A program made the position numbers and the translations under genes. DNA of 64,000 bases from Ideonella sp. (GTDB lineage: Bacteria > Pseudomonadota > Gammaproteobacteria > Burkholderiales > Burkholderiaceae_C): NCBI GenBank assembly GCA_015075545.1, contig JABTUC010000005.1:124001-188000 (forward strand), written 5' to 3'. Under the pieces are notes generated by a model. The model did no database searches. It had not been told where the DNA came from and worked only from the letters and a program-made list of their open reading frames with translations. Within the stretch, counting starts at the first letter, position 1; each line of letters opens with the position of its first letter. Positions 7,770 to 15,801 of the stretch are shown piece after piece.

Positions 7770-8090
7770 TCAACCCGCAGTCGTGCCGGTGCCGGGCGCG
7801 CCGGCGGGCGACGCCGCGTCGGCGGGCCACTGCGCGATGGTGGCGATGCCGCCGGCGGTGACGCCGAGCATCCAGCGCGCGCCGCGGTACTCGACGATCA
7901 CCACGCGCTCCTTGGCGCCCACCGGCAGCGCGCGCACGAAGCGCAGCGTCTCGTCGGCGCCGGGGCTGCCGCCGGCCTTGGCGCGCGGCTGCAGGCGGTC
8001 GCGCAGCAGGCGCAGCGCGACCCAGGCGACGGCGATCACCACGCCGAGCGCCAGCAGCATGCTGGCGAAGCTCATCACGAACGATTCCAT
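7770..8090 (-). CDS. FliO-domain protein linked to the injectisome
   Basis: 106 residues. An N-terminal membrane segment (about 7-27) is followed by a basic stretch and the FliO fold: L-P-V-G-A-K-E-R-V-V-I-V-E, then W-M-L-G-V-T-A-G-G-I, which match flagellar FliO closely (G-A-R-E-R-V-V-V-V and L-G-V-T-A-G). FliO assists assembly of the FliP/FliR export gate in flagella. Here it follows sctU at the end of sctR-S-T-U, whereas flagellar fliO precedes fliP. No flagellar genes are in the window. A role in stabilising the SctR/SctT gate is inferred. FliO is normally reported as absent from injectisomes, which makes this gene notable. Confidence 0.75.
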   Translation of the reverse strand: MESFVMSFASMLLALGVVIAVAWVALRLLRDRLQPRAKAGGSPGADETLRFVRALPVGAKERVVIVEYRGARWMLGVTAGGIATIAQWPADAASPAGAPGTGTTAG

Positions 8091-8113
8091 CTCGGGTCTC
8101 CTCGGCAGCGGCC

Positions 8114-9298
8114 TCAACGAGGCTCGGTGTACTGGGTCAGATCCTCGCCGGGCGCGGCCAGGCGCCGCGGCGGCAGCGCCACGGGCTGGCCGATGCCGGC
8201 TTCGCGCTGCGCCTGCACCTGCTCGCGCACCTCCTGCGCCCACAGGATCACCTCGGCGATGATGTCGAACAGGTCGCTCGGCACGATTTCGCCGACTTCG
8301 GCGCGCGCGAGCATGTCGCGGGCCAGCGGGATGTTGCGCACGATCGGCACGCCGGCTTCCTCGGCGGCGCGGCGCATCGCGCGCGCCACCTCGTCCTCGC
8401 CCTTGGCGGCGATGGTCGGCACCGGGCAGGTCTCGCGGTCGTAGTCGATGGCGATCGCGATGTGCGTCGGGTTCACCACCAGCGCGGCGGCGCCGCGCGC
8501 CGCCTGGGTGGCGTTCTGCTGCGCGAGCTGCTGGGCGAGCTGGCGGCGCTGCGACTTGATGTACGGGTCGCCTTCGCTCTCCTTCATCTCCTGCTTGATG
8601 TCGCGCATGCTCATGCGCATCTTCTTCTCGAACGAGTAGCGCTGGTACACCGCATCGAGCAGCGCGAACAGCGCGAACACGGCCACCGACGAGGCCATCA
8701 GCTTGACGGTCAGGCTCCACAGCAGGCCGCCGATCGCGGTCATCGGCAGTTCGGGGGTGCGCGCCAGCGCCACGATCTGCGGCAGCGACGAGCGGATCAC
8801 CAGCCAGCCAACCGCGAACAGCAGCACCGCCTTGGCGATCGACTTCACCAGCTCGATCAGGTTGTCCATGCTGAACATGCGCTTGACGCCTTCGACCGGG
8901 TTCATCGAGTCGAGCTTGGGGCTGAGCTTCTCGAAGCTCAGCACCGGCCCGGCCTGCAGGAACTCGGTCAGCAGGCCCACCGCGGCCACCGGCACCAGCA
9001 GCATCGCCACCAGCGTGATCGCCAGTTCGGCCGACTGCGCCCCGATCGTGCGTGCCGCACCGGCGAAGCCGGTTTGCAGCCAACCCTGGCCGATGGTGGC
9101 GAACAGGCTGTCGTAAAGCATCGCCAGGCGCGAGGCGGCGAAGCCGACGGTCAGCACGCCGAGCACCAGCCAGATCATCAGGCCCACCGCGCTGGTGACG
9201 TCCTTGCTCTTGGCGACGTCGCCCTTCTTGCGCGCGTCCTGCAGCTTCTTCGGGGTCGGCTTCTCGGTCTTGTCGCCGCCGTCGTTCTTGCCGGACAT
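8114..9298 (-). CDS. sctU: T3SS export apparatus switch protein SctU (YscU/FlhB family)
   Basis: 394 residues. Four membrane segments lie between about 35 and 210, followed by a cytoplasmic domain with the self-cleavage site N-P-T-H (Asn276-Pro277). Cleavage there switches substrate specificity from early (rod/needle) to late substrates, under control of SctP. The basic N-terminus (E-K-P-T-P-K-K-L-Q-D-A-R) is the family signature. It begins 4 bases after sctT, and the C-terminus has a long tail past the cleaved domain. Confidence 0.95.
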   Translation of the reverse strand: MSGKNDGGDKTEKPTPKKLQDARKKGDVAKSKDVTSAVGLMIWLVLGVLTVGFAASRLAMLYDSLFATIGQGWLQTGFAGAARTIGAQSAELAITLVAMLLVPVAAVGLLTEFLQAGPVLSFEKLSPKLDSMNPVEGVKRMFSMDNLIELVKSIAKAVLLFAVGWLVIRSSLPQIVALARTPELPMTAIGGLLWSLTVKLMASSVAVFALFALLDAVYQRYSFEKKMRMSMRDIKQEMKESEGDPYIKSQRRQLAQQLAQQNATQAARGAAALVVNPTHIAIAIDYDRETCPVPTIAAKGEDEVARAMRRAAEEAGVPIVRNIPLARDMLARAEVGEIVPSDLFDIIAEVILWAQEVREQVQAQREAGIGQPVALPPRRLAAPGEDLTQYTEPR

Positions 9299-9302
9299 GG
9301 CA

Positions 9303-10100
9303 TCAGCCTCCGAACAGCGCGCGCAGCGTCTGCAGTGCGACGGCGCCGCGCGACAGCAGATCGTCCTGCAGCAGTTGCACCAGCGACGCCACCTGCACCC
9401 AGACGATCCACACCACCGCCACCGACTTCAGCGACTGCGACAGCGAGAACACGTTGAGCTGCTGGGCGAAGCGGTTGATCAGCCCCAGCACGCCCTCGAT
9501 CACGTACATCAGCACCAGCGCCGGCGCGGCCACCAGCAGGGTGAGCGCCATGATGCGGCCGAACTCCGATTCGAACAGCCGCACGCCGCCTTGCAGCAGC
9601 GACGGGAACGGTGCGCGCACCGGCCAGATGGCGTAGCTCTCGAGCAGCGCGCCGACCATCACCATGAAGCCGCCGCCGGCCATGAAGACGAAGCTGGCCA
9701 GGCGGCCGAACAGCGCGCCGTTGAGCGTGACGCTCTGGCCCGACAGCGGGTCCTGCACCTGCGCCTGCGAGGTGCCGGCCTTGGTGTCGATCAGCGCGCC
9801 CGCGGCCTCGAAGGCCCACATGATGCCGGCGATCATGAAGCCGATCACGCCGCCGATCAGCGCCTCCTTGGCGAACAGCGCCAGCCACTGCCAGCTGTTC
9901 AGCACCAGCGGCGCCGGCGCGGGCTGCAGCATCAGGCTGAGCAGCGCGATCGCCACGAACATCGCATTGCGCACCAGCGCCGGGATCAACTGGTTGGTGA
10001 ACAGCGGCACCAGCAGGAAGGCCACCGCGACGCGGGTGGCCGACAGCCCGAGCAGCAGCGCCACATCGCGCAGGTTGCCGTAGAGCGCCAGCGCTTCCAT
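9303..10100 (-). CDS. sctT: T3SS export gate protein SctT (YscT/FliR family)
   Basis: 265 residues, almost entirely hydrophobic, with about six predicted membrane segments. It is the FliR/SctT homologue that completes the helical SctR5-S4-T1 export gate. Conserved features include the loop with D-P-L-S-G and the S-E-F-G-R motif (about 180). It lies between sctS and sctU with short gaps, so the four genes are translated as a block. Confidence 0.95.
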   Translation of the reverse strand: MEALALYGNLRDVALLLGLSATRVAVAFLLVPLFTNQLIPALVRNAMFVAIALLSLMLQPAPAPLVLNSWQWLALFAKEALIGGVIGFMIAGIMWAFEAAGALIDTKAGTSQAQVQDPLSGQSVTLNGALFGRLASFVFMAGGGFMVMVGALLESYAIWPVRAPFPSLLQGGVRLFESEFGRIMALTLLVAAPALVLMYVIEGVLGLINRFAQQLNVFSLSQSLKSVAVVWIVWVQVASLVQLLQDDLLSRGAVALQTLRALFGG

Positions 10101-10127
10101 CGGCTTGCCGTGGACCCTAGCGCCGCA

Positions 10128-10400
10128 CTAGCGCCGCACCAGGCCGGCGAAATCGGTGAACACGCGGTCGCCGAACTGGTACAGCCCGCCGCCGAGCAGC
10201 GACGCGGTGATGAAGATGGTGATCACGATGGCGAAGAACTTGGCCACGTACTGCAGGGTCTGCTCCTGCAACTGGGTGGCGGCCTGGATGAACGCGATCA
10301 GCAGGCCCACCACCGCGGCCACCACGATCGGCGGCGCCGACAGCAGCAGCACGAACCACAGCGCCTGTTGCGTGAGCTGGATGATGTCGCCATGCAGCAT
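10128..10400 (-). CDS. sctS: T3SS export gate protein SctS (YscS/FliQ family)
   Basis: 90 residues with two transmembrane helices forming the hairpin typical of FliQ/SctS, including the conserved A-F-I-Q-A-A-T-Q-L-Q-E-Q-T-L loop. Four copies stack on the SctR ring in the inner membrane. It starts 17 bases after sctR and has the family's usual length. Confidence 0.95.
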   Translation of the reverse strand: MLHGDIIQLTQQALWFVLLLSAPPIVVAAVVGLLIAFIQAATQLQEQTLQYVAKFFAIVITIFITASLLGGGLYQFGDRVFTDFAGLVRR

Positions 10401-10416
10401 GTCGGGGCTCCCGGCC

Positions 10417-11070
10417 TCAGACGTAGGTGAGGATCAGGCCGTGCGTCAGCTTGACCCAGCCGTCGATCAGCACGAACAGCAGCAGCTTGAACGGCATCGA
10501 CACCGTGGTCGGCGACAGCATCATCATGCCCATCGCCATCAGGATGTTGGAGATCACGAGGTCGATCACCAGGAACGGCAGGAAGATCAGGAACCCGATC
10601 TCGAACGCGACCGCCAGTTCGCCGACCACGAACGACGGCACGACCACCAGGAAGTCGCGCTCGCTCAGCGCGGCAGCCTGTTCGGGCTTGAGCGCGCGCT
10701 GGGCGGTCTTCAGGAAGAAGGCGCGCTCGACGGGCCGGCTGTGCTTGAGCAGGAAGTCGCGCAGCGGCTCCTTCGCGGTGTCGGCGGCCTTCAGCATGCT
10801 TTGGGTGCTGTTGCCGATGTTCTGCATGCCCTGCACGCGCTCGCCCATCTCGAGGCCGACGGGGTACATCACGTAGATGCTGAGCACCAGCGCCAGGCCG
10901 TTGATCACGGTGTTGGGCGGCACCTGTTGCAGGCCGAGCGCGTTGCGCAGCAGATTGAGCACGACGACGATCTTGGTGAACGAGGTCACCATCACCGCCA
11001 CGAACGGTGCCAACGCCAGCACCACCACGGTCAGCAGCGCCGACGAGGGAGAGAATTGGGTCAGGTCCAT
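10417..11070 (-). CDS. sctR: T3SS export gate protein SctR (YscR/FliP family)
   Basis: 217 residues with four hydrophobic segments. Conserved FliP/SctR blocks include T-S-F-T-K-I-V-V-V-L (about 29-38), L-L-R-N-A-L-G-L-Q-Q-V-P-P-N and the M-G-M-M-M-L-S-P block. It is the core pentamer of the export gate. No Shine-Dalgarno sequence is seen before the ATG, and an hrp-box-like motif ends only 7 bases upstream. It is separated from sctQ by an 84-base gap. Confidence 0.95.
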   Translation of the reverse strand: MDLTQFSPSSALLTVVVLALAPFVAVMVTSFTKIVVVLNLLRNALGLQQVPPNTVINGLALVLSIYVMYPVGLEMGERVQGMQNIGNSTQSMLKAADTAKEPLRDFLLKHSRPVERAFFLKTAQRALKPEQAAALSERDFLVVVPSFVVGELAVAFEIGFLIFLPFLVIDLVISNILMAMGMMMLSPTTVSMPFKLLLFVLIDGWVKLTHGLILTYV

Positions 11071-11077
11071 GACCCGT

Positions 11078-11106
11078 TGAGTCGCGCGGGGTACCCGCGC
11101 GGTTCA
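11078..11106 (-). promoter_or_regulatory. hrp-box-like motif variant before sctR
   Basis: On the minus strand: TGAACC, a 16-base spacer, then CGACTCA, one mismatch from the CAACnnA block seen elsewhere. The block ends only 7 bases before the sctR ATG, which would make a transcript start at or next to the start codon (leaderless); sctR indeed lacks a ribosome site. The spacer holds a self-complementary GCGCGGGTACCCCGCG, so this could instead be an intra-operon hairpin. Confidence 0.4.
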
Positions 11107-11154
11107 AAGAAGATGGCGGCGCCGCAGCGCCGCGGTGGCTGGTGGCTGCCGCGG

Positions 11155-12174
11155 TCAGCCCGGCAGCACGGCCTCCAGCGCCAGCGCCCAGCCGTCGCCC
11201 CACGGCAGCAGCGTGCCGCGGGCGCAACGGCGGGCGGCGCCGTCGCAGCGCCAGAGGCTGGCTCGCGGGCCGAGGTCGCCGATCTCGCCCGGTGCCCAGC
11301 CGGCCAGGCGCTCGATCGCCACCCGGGGCGTGGCGTCGAGCCGCACCTCGCAGGCGACGGCGCCCGGCTCGCCGGGCAGCGCGCCCACGGTGGGCTCGCG
11401 CGGCACCACCTGCGGCGCCTGCGGCGGCGCCAGCAGCAGAGGCGCGCCGGCGTCGGCCGGCTCGCCGGCGGCGCGCAGCACGCCGCGCCAGTCCGCGCGC
11501 ATCGAGCCGGGCAGAACGACGGCGCCGCCGCGCTCGAGCGCGTCGAACTCGTCGCCGCCCAGCGCCAGTCGCGCCAGCACCACGGTGGCCTGCGCCGGCT
11601 CCCAGCAGGCCGCATCGGCCAACGTGCCGGTGGGCGCGGGCAGGCGGCGCAGCAGCGCCCAGGGCAGCACGAGGTGCGCGCTCAGCGGTGCGGCCTCGTC
11701 GGCGGGCCAGCGCAGCACGACGTGGCTGCCGGCGTCGGCCGCCTGCGGCACCGTTGTCCAGCGCCAGTCGATGTCGAGGGCGGCCCACTCGTCGAGCGCG
11801 TCGAGCACCGCGCCTGCCTGCTGCAGCGCGACCGCCGCGGCCGCGGCGTGGCGCACCGCGCCGCCGTTGCGCACGCACAGCGACAGCGGGCCGAACGGCG
11901 AGGCGGCCTCGAACCAGGCGGCGTCTTGCGGCAGTTGCGCCACGGGTGGCGGCTCGTCGACAGCGCTGCCGAGTGCGCCGTCCGAGGCGCGATCGGGGCT
12001 CTGGTCGAGAGCATCGTGGACGGCGCCTTCGCGGGCGGCGGCCGAACCTGTGCAGGCCGCCTTGCCGGGCAGCTCGACGCAGACCTGGTCTCGTGGCGTG
12101 CCGGCCGCGGGCCGCCCGGGTGGTGCCAGGCGGTCGAGGTCGATGTCGAGGTCGTCGTCCAGAAGGAGTTCCAT
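11155..12174 (-). CDS. sctQ: T3SS sorting platform protein SctQ (YscQ/FliN-FliM type)
   Basis: 339 residues. The C-terminal 70 residues read as a SpoA (surface presentation of antigens) domain: C-E-V-R-L-D-A-T-P-R-V-A-I-E-R-L followed by G-D-L-G and W-A-L-A-L-E. The middle region (100-230) fits the SctQ N-domain, and the first 80 residues are a low-complexity acidic extension. SctQ forms the cytosolic pods that recruit SctK, SctL and SctN. It starts 2 bases after the response-regulator stop and is preceded by AAGGAG. The sequence is divergent; the call rests on the SpoA-like tail and on its place before sctR. Confidence 0.85.
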   Translation of the reverse strand: MELLLDDDLDIDLDRLAPPGRPAAGTPRDQVCVELPGKAACTGSAAAREGAVHDALDQSPDRASDGALGSAVDEPPPVAQLPQDAAWFEAASPFGPLSLCVRNGGAVRHAAAAAVALQQAGAVLDALDEWAALDIDWRWTTVPQAADAGSHVVLRWPADEAAPLSAHLVLPWALLRRLPAPTGTLADAACWEPAQATVVLARLALGGDEFDALERGGAVVLPGSMRADWRGVLRAAGEPADAGAPLLLAPPQAPQVVPREPTVGALPGEPGAVACEVRLDATPRVAIERLAGWAPGEIGDLGPRASLWRCDGAARRCARGTLLPWGDGWALALEAVLPG

Positions 12175-12176
12175 GT

Positions 12177-12830
12177 TCAGGCCTGCCGGGTCACCATCAT
12201 GCGGGTCAGTTCGGCCACCGAGCGCGCCTGCAGCTTGCCCATGCCGCGCGCCCGGTACAGCTCGACGGTCTTGATCGACAGGCCGATGCGGTCGGCGATG
12301 ACCTTGTTGTAGACGCCCTGGATCACGAACGACAGCACCTGGCGTTCGCGCGGCGTCAGGCGGGCCTCGCGCGCGGCGTAGCGGGCCTGCGCCTCGTCGG
12401 CCGCCGCGTCGGCGGGTTCGGCGGCCGCTGCACCGGCGGTGGCGGCAGGAGGCGCGGGTGCGCGGAAGGCGTGGTCGATGGCGGCTTCGAGTGCGCCCTC
12501 GTCGAACGGCTTCTCCAGCAGCGTGACGGCGCCCTTGCGCATCGCCTGCACCGCCAGCGGCACGTCGGCGTGGCCGCTCATGTAGATCACGGGCAGCGCG
12601 GCGTCGCGTTCGTTCAGCGCGTCGTGCACGTCGAGGCCCGACAGGTGCGGCATGCGCACGTCGAGCATCAGGCACGCCGGCGCGCTGCGGTCGCGCTGCG
12701 CCAGCGTCTCGATCGCCTCGCGCGGGTCGCTGCAGGTCTTCACCTCGAAGCCCGCGCCGCTGAGCCAGAAGCGCGTCGAATCGAGGAACTCGACGTTGTC
12801 GTCGACGATGTAGATGGTGCGGTTGCTCAT
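12177..12830 (-). CDS. FixJ/NarL-type response regulator in the T3SS operon
   Basis: 217 residues: receiver domain 1-120 with acidic pocket Asp10/Asp11, phospho-acceptor Asp57 in M-L-D-V-R-M-P and Lys in E-K-P-F; an Ala-rich linker; and a LuxR-type helix-turn-helix at about 150-212 (L-T-P-R-E-R-Q-V-L ... S-I-K-T-V-E-L-Y-R-A-R). It is encoded 7 bases after its kinase and 2 bases before sctQ, so it is co-expressed with the machine. It probably controls secretion genes in response to the partner kinase; targets unknown. Confidence 0.9.
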   Translation of the reverse strand: MSNRTIYIVDDNVEFLDSTRFWLSGAGFEVKTCSDPREAIETLAQRDRSAPACLMLDVRMPHLSGLDVHDALNERDAALPVIYMSGHADVPLAVQAMRKGAVTLLEKPFDEGALEAAIDHAFRAPAPPAATAGAAAAEPADAAADEAQARYAAREARLTPRERQVLSFVIQGVYNKVIADRIGLSIKTVELYRARGMGKLQARSVAELTRMMVTRQA

Positions 12831-12837
12831 GAGGCCC

Positions 12838-13962
12838 TCATGCGGATGGCGCCGCGACGGCTGGCCGCGGCAGACTGACGTGGAAGGTGGCGCCGCGCTC
12901 GGCATTGCGGCTGAACCACAGCCGCCCCTGGTGCAGCTCGACGAACGAGCGGCAGATCGACAGGCCGATGCCCATGCCCGAGGGCTTGCTCGACGCGAAC
13001 GGCACGAACAGCCTGGCCGCCGCGGCATCGTCGAGGCCGCAGCCGTTGTCGCACACCTGCAGCTCGACCTCTTGCGCGCGCACCTGCAGGCGCAGCGCCA
13101 CTTGCGGTGCCGGTGGCGGGTCGCTGCGCAGCGCGTCGAGCGCGTTGCGCATCAGGTTGACCACCACCTGCTGCAGCATCACCTCGTCGCCATGCACCGG
13201 CACCGGCTCGGCCGGCAGCTCGAGCGCGAGCGTGGCATGGCTGCGGCGCAGATCCCAGTCGAGCAGCGACGCGCTGGCGCGCAGCAGCGCAGCGAGGTCG
13301 ATCCGCGCGTGGCGCGGCTGGTGCGAATGCGTGAACTCGCGGATGCGCGCGATGATGCGCGCGGCGAACATCACCTGTTCCAGCGTGCGCTCGAGCGCGG
13401 CGGACTCCTCGGCGTTCAAGGCGGCACGGCGGCGCGCCAGCCGCGAGCGCAGGCCGCGCAGCAGGTTGGCGGCGGCACCGATCGGCTGGTTCAACTCGTG
13501 CGCCAGCGTGGTGGCCATCTCGCCCACCGAGATCACGCGCGAGGTGAACAGCAGTTGCTCGCGGTCGTCGAGCTGGCGCTGCAGCGCGCGGCCGGCTTCG
13601 CGACGGTCGACCACGCGCAGCAGCAGGTGCTCGTCGTCGAGCACGGCGAGCTGCGCGTCCCATTCGCGCGCGGCGCCCAGGCACAGCCGCTGCGGTGCGG
13701 TTTCGGCGCCGCGGCAGGCGGCGCGCAGGCCGGGCAACGCCGCTTCGAGGGCGGCCTGCGACGCGCCGTGTGGCAACGCGGGCAGCAAGCCGCCCCAGGC
13801 CGGGGTCGTCGCGGCGAGGCTGCCGTCGTCGCGGCGGATCAGCGCCGCCGCGTCACCCAGCGCGGCACAGGCGCGCAAGGCGTCGGCGGCGACCGGGGCA
13901 TGCCGCTTCGGCACGGCCCGCGGCGTCTGGCGCGGCGGTCGAATCGGGGTTTCGATCGTCAT
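12838..13962 (-). CDS. Soluble FixL-like sensor histidine kinase in the T3SS operon
   Basis: 374 residues without membrane segments. Residues 25-125 form an N-terminal input region, possibly PAS-like. A coiled linker leads to the H-box with phospho-His155 (in L-A-H-E-L-N-Q-P). The ATPase domain carries the N-box (V-V-N-L-M-R-N-A-L-D-A-L), D-N-G-C-G-L, and G-M-G-I-G-L-S-I-C. This architecture is that of FixL/DctB-type kinases with a cytoplasmic sensor. The start overlaps the upstream gene's stop (ATGA), so the kinase is translationally coupled to the cluster. The signal is unknown; no heme-binding motif was identified. Confidence 0.9.
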   Translation of the reverse strand: MTIETPIRPPRQTPRAVPKRHAPVAADALRACAALGDAAALIRRDDGSLAATTPAWGGLLPALPHGASQAALEAALPGLRAACRGAETAPQRLCLGAAREWDAQLAVLDDEHLLLRVVDRREAGRALQRQLDDREQLLFTSRVISVGEMATTLAHELNQPIGAAANLLRGLRSRLARRRAALNAEESAALERTLEQVMFAARIIARIREFTHSHQPRHARIDLAALLRASASLLDWDLRRSHATLALELPAEPVPVHGDEVMLQQVVVNLMRNALDALRSDPPPAPQVALRLQVRAQEVELQVCDNGCGLDDAAAARLFVPFASSKPSGMGIGLSICRSFVELHQGRLWFSRNAERGATFHVSLPRPAVAAPSA

Positions 13963-15053
13963 GTCGGCCTCCGTGGGGACAGCAGTGGCATTGCACTCAC
14001 CACGACATAGGCGCTCCACTGCTTGCCGAGCGCCGCCCAGAAGCGCTGAGCGGCGCCGATGTGCACCCGCACCTCGCACCAGCGCTGCGAGCGCGCCAGC
14101 ACGGGGCCGAGCTGCACGTCGCACGGCAGCGCGGTGCCGCGCGGCGCCGCGTCCGAGGGAACCAGTTGCCGCCCGTGCCGGGGATGGTGTTCCTTGACCA
14201 CGCGCACGTGACACCACGGGGCCGAAGGCGGCAGCGTGCGCCACTGCAGCCGCGCTTCCACGCGCAGACCGCGCAGTGCCAACGGCTCGCCCGGCGCGCA
14301 GGCGCGCGGCCAGAGCACGAAAGCCCAGCCGGGGCCTGCGGGGTCTTGGCCCTGCGGGCACGCCAGCACGACGCAGCGGCCGCGCTGCCATTGCTCGGCG
14401 GCGCACAGCAGCGAGCGCGCGACGATGCGCTGGGCCAGCGCTGCGCGCAACGCCGCGCTCAGCGCCTCGCACCAGGCACCGGCCGCCTCGGCATCGAGCA
14501 CGTCGTCGGGCGCCTGCGGCCGTGGTTGCGCGGGTTGCACGGCCGGCTCGACCGGCTCTTCTGCGGGTGGCTCGTCGCGCGGTCGGTGCGGTGGCTCGCG
14601 ATCGCGCTCGATGCGAGTTGCCGGCTGCTGCCACGCGGGGGCACCCGGTATCGGCAACGGCCAGATCGTCGCCGGCTCGACTTGCAGGCCGGTGAGGGTG
14701 GCGGGCACGAGCAGCGACGCGGGCACCGCCAGCTCGGCCTGTGCCGCGGGGGTGGTCAGCGCGATCGGCTCGTGGGGGCGGTGCATTTCGGCGGGCGGCG
14801 TCGGGGCGCGCCAGCTCGTCTGCACGGTGGCCGCCTCGTGGCCGGCGTCGGCGTCGGCACCGGGCAGCGCGGGCTCCGAAACCGGCACCGAGCGTTCGTT
14901 GCTGGCCGCGCCGGCGGCCAGCGGGGCCTCGCCCGGTCCGGCGGCCGGCTTGCCCGGCACCGCCGGCGGGGCGTCGAGCGCATCGACCGCGGCGGCCCAG
15001 ACGGACATCGCCTGATCGGCTGCCCGGATCGCCGCGACGCGCTCGATTTCCAT
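13959..15053 (-). CDS. Unrecognised T3SS-cluster protein (364 aa)
   Basis: The N-terminal 25 residues may form an amphipathic helix (R-V-A-A-I-R-A-A-D-Q-A). Residues 30-190 are a long Pro/Ala-rich low-complexity region, and residues 190-360 form a folded domain with several Cys and Trp (W-P-R-A-C-A-P-G-E-P-L, C-D-V-Q-L-G-P-V-L, A-L-G-K-Q-W-S-A-Y-V). No signal peptide or membrane helix. It overlaps the kinase by 4 bases. The disordered-then-folded layout resembles secreted length- or needle-control proteins, but no homology could be established. It is encoded in the same unit as sctQ and the two-component system. Confidence 0.7.
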   Translation of the reverse strand: MEIERVAAIRAADQAMSVWAAAVDALDAPPAVPGKPAAGPGEAPLAAGAASNERSVPVSEPALPGADADAGHEAATVQTSWRAPTPPAEMHRPHEPIALTTPAAQAELAVPASLLVPATLTGLQVEPATIWPLPIPGAPAWQQPATRIERDREPPHRPRDEPPAEEPVEPAVQPAQPRPQAPDDVLDAEAAGAWCEALSAALRAALAQRIVARSLLCAAEQWQRGRCVVLACPQGQDPAGPGWAFVLWPRACAPGEPLALRGLRVEARLQWRTLPPSAPWCHVRVVKEHHPRHGRQLVPSDAAPRGTALPCDVQLGPVLARSQRWCEVRVHIGAAQRFWAALGKQWSAYVVVSAMPLLSPRRPT

Positions 15054-15074
15054 GACGCGGGCTGCAGCCGGCCT

Positions 15075-15692
15075 TCAGCGGCTGCGCATCGCCAGGCCCG
15101 CGGGGCCGAGCGTCAGCAGCTTGGGATTCAGGCCGAGCAGTTGCTCGAGGTAGCGGCTGGCGATGCGGCGTACTTCGGCCAGCGGGCCGGCACCCTGCGT
15201 CGAGGCTTTGGCGTGGTTGCCGGTCATCAGTACGCCGAGGATCGCCGTGCGCTCGAAGAAGACCTGGCGCTGCTCGGGCGAAGCGGCATCCCAGTCGGCG
15301 CTGCGGCGGGTCAGGCCGCGCAGCTGGCGCTCCAGGGCATCGAGCATCGGTGCCGTGACTTCGGTGCCGTTGACCGCGCGCAGGTTGGCCGCGACGAACA
15401 GCGCCAGCGCGGCGCCGGCGTCGTCGTGATCGGTGTCGTGCGGACGTACCGCGTCGCGGTAGGTCTGCAGGCAGCGCGTGTACAGCGCCTGCAGTTCGAC
15501 CCGCGTGGCGGCGTCGTCGCTCTGCGCAGCGGCCAGCAAAGCCGGGGCGGTGGGCGTTGCCGCGCGCTCGACCTGCAGCGCCGCGCTGTCGTCGGACGAC
15601 AGCGTGCGCAGCAGCATGGCGGGAATGGCGCCTTGCAGCGCCGCCTCGAGGCGGTTGCGGCCGCTATGGCGGCCCGGACGGGAGTGGGGCAT
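15075..15692 (-). CDS. Unrecognised T3SS-cluster protein (205 aa), first gene of its unit
   Basis: 205 mostly helical residues without signal peptide or membrane segment; conserved-looking blocks are A-L-A-L-F-V-A-A-N-L-R-A-V-N-G and F-F-E-R-T-A-I-L-G-V-L-M-T-G. GAGGAG precedes the ATG, and a perfect copy of the TGAACC-N16-CAACCCA motif lies 58 bases upstream, so this gene opens a separate transcription unit that continues into the 364-aa gene, the two-component system and sctQ. No known T3SS family recognised. A chaperone or cytosolic accessory factor is possible. Confidence 0.7.
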   Translation of the reverse strand: MPHSRPGRHSGRNRLEAALQGAIPAMLLRTLSSDDSAALQVERAATPTAPALLAAAQSDDAATRVELQALYTRCLQTYRDAVRPHDTDHDDAGAALALFVAANLRAVNGTEVTAPMLDALERQLRGLTRRSADWDAASPEQRQVFFERTAILGVLMTGNHAKASTQGAGPLAEVRRIASRYLEQLLGLNPKLLTLGPAGLAMRSR

Positions 15693-15750
15693 TCAGGCTC
15701 CTCGTGGTCGGCTGTGGCCCGCGCTGCCGGTCGGCACGGGGTCTCGCGCA

Positions 15751-15779
15751 TGGGTTGCGGTGTCGGGCGCCGCGGTTCA
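15751..15779 (-). promoter_or_regulatory. hrp-box-like promoter (TGAACC-N16-CAACCCA) before the 205-aa gene
   Basis: Minus-strand TGAACC (15774-15779), a 16-base spacer, and CAACCCA (15751-15757) lie in the 109-base gap between sctP and the 205-aa gene, with 58 bases to the ATG. The motif is identical in both blocks and in spacer length to the copies at 21148, 24347 and 27271. Confidence 0.7.
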
Positions 15780-15801
15780 TTGCGCGCGCGCCGGCGCGGC
15801 T

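Noticed and set aside
10156-12312. 718-codon plus-strand frame across sctS, sctR and sctQ
   Set aside because: Low-complexity antisense shadow; the minus strand carries recognisable SctR/SctS sequences.
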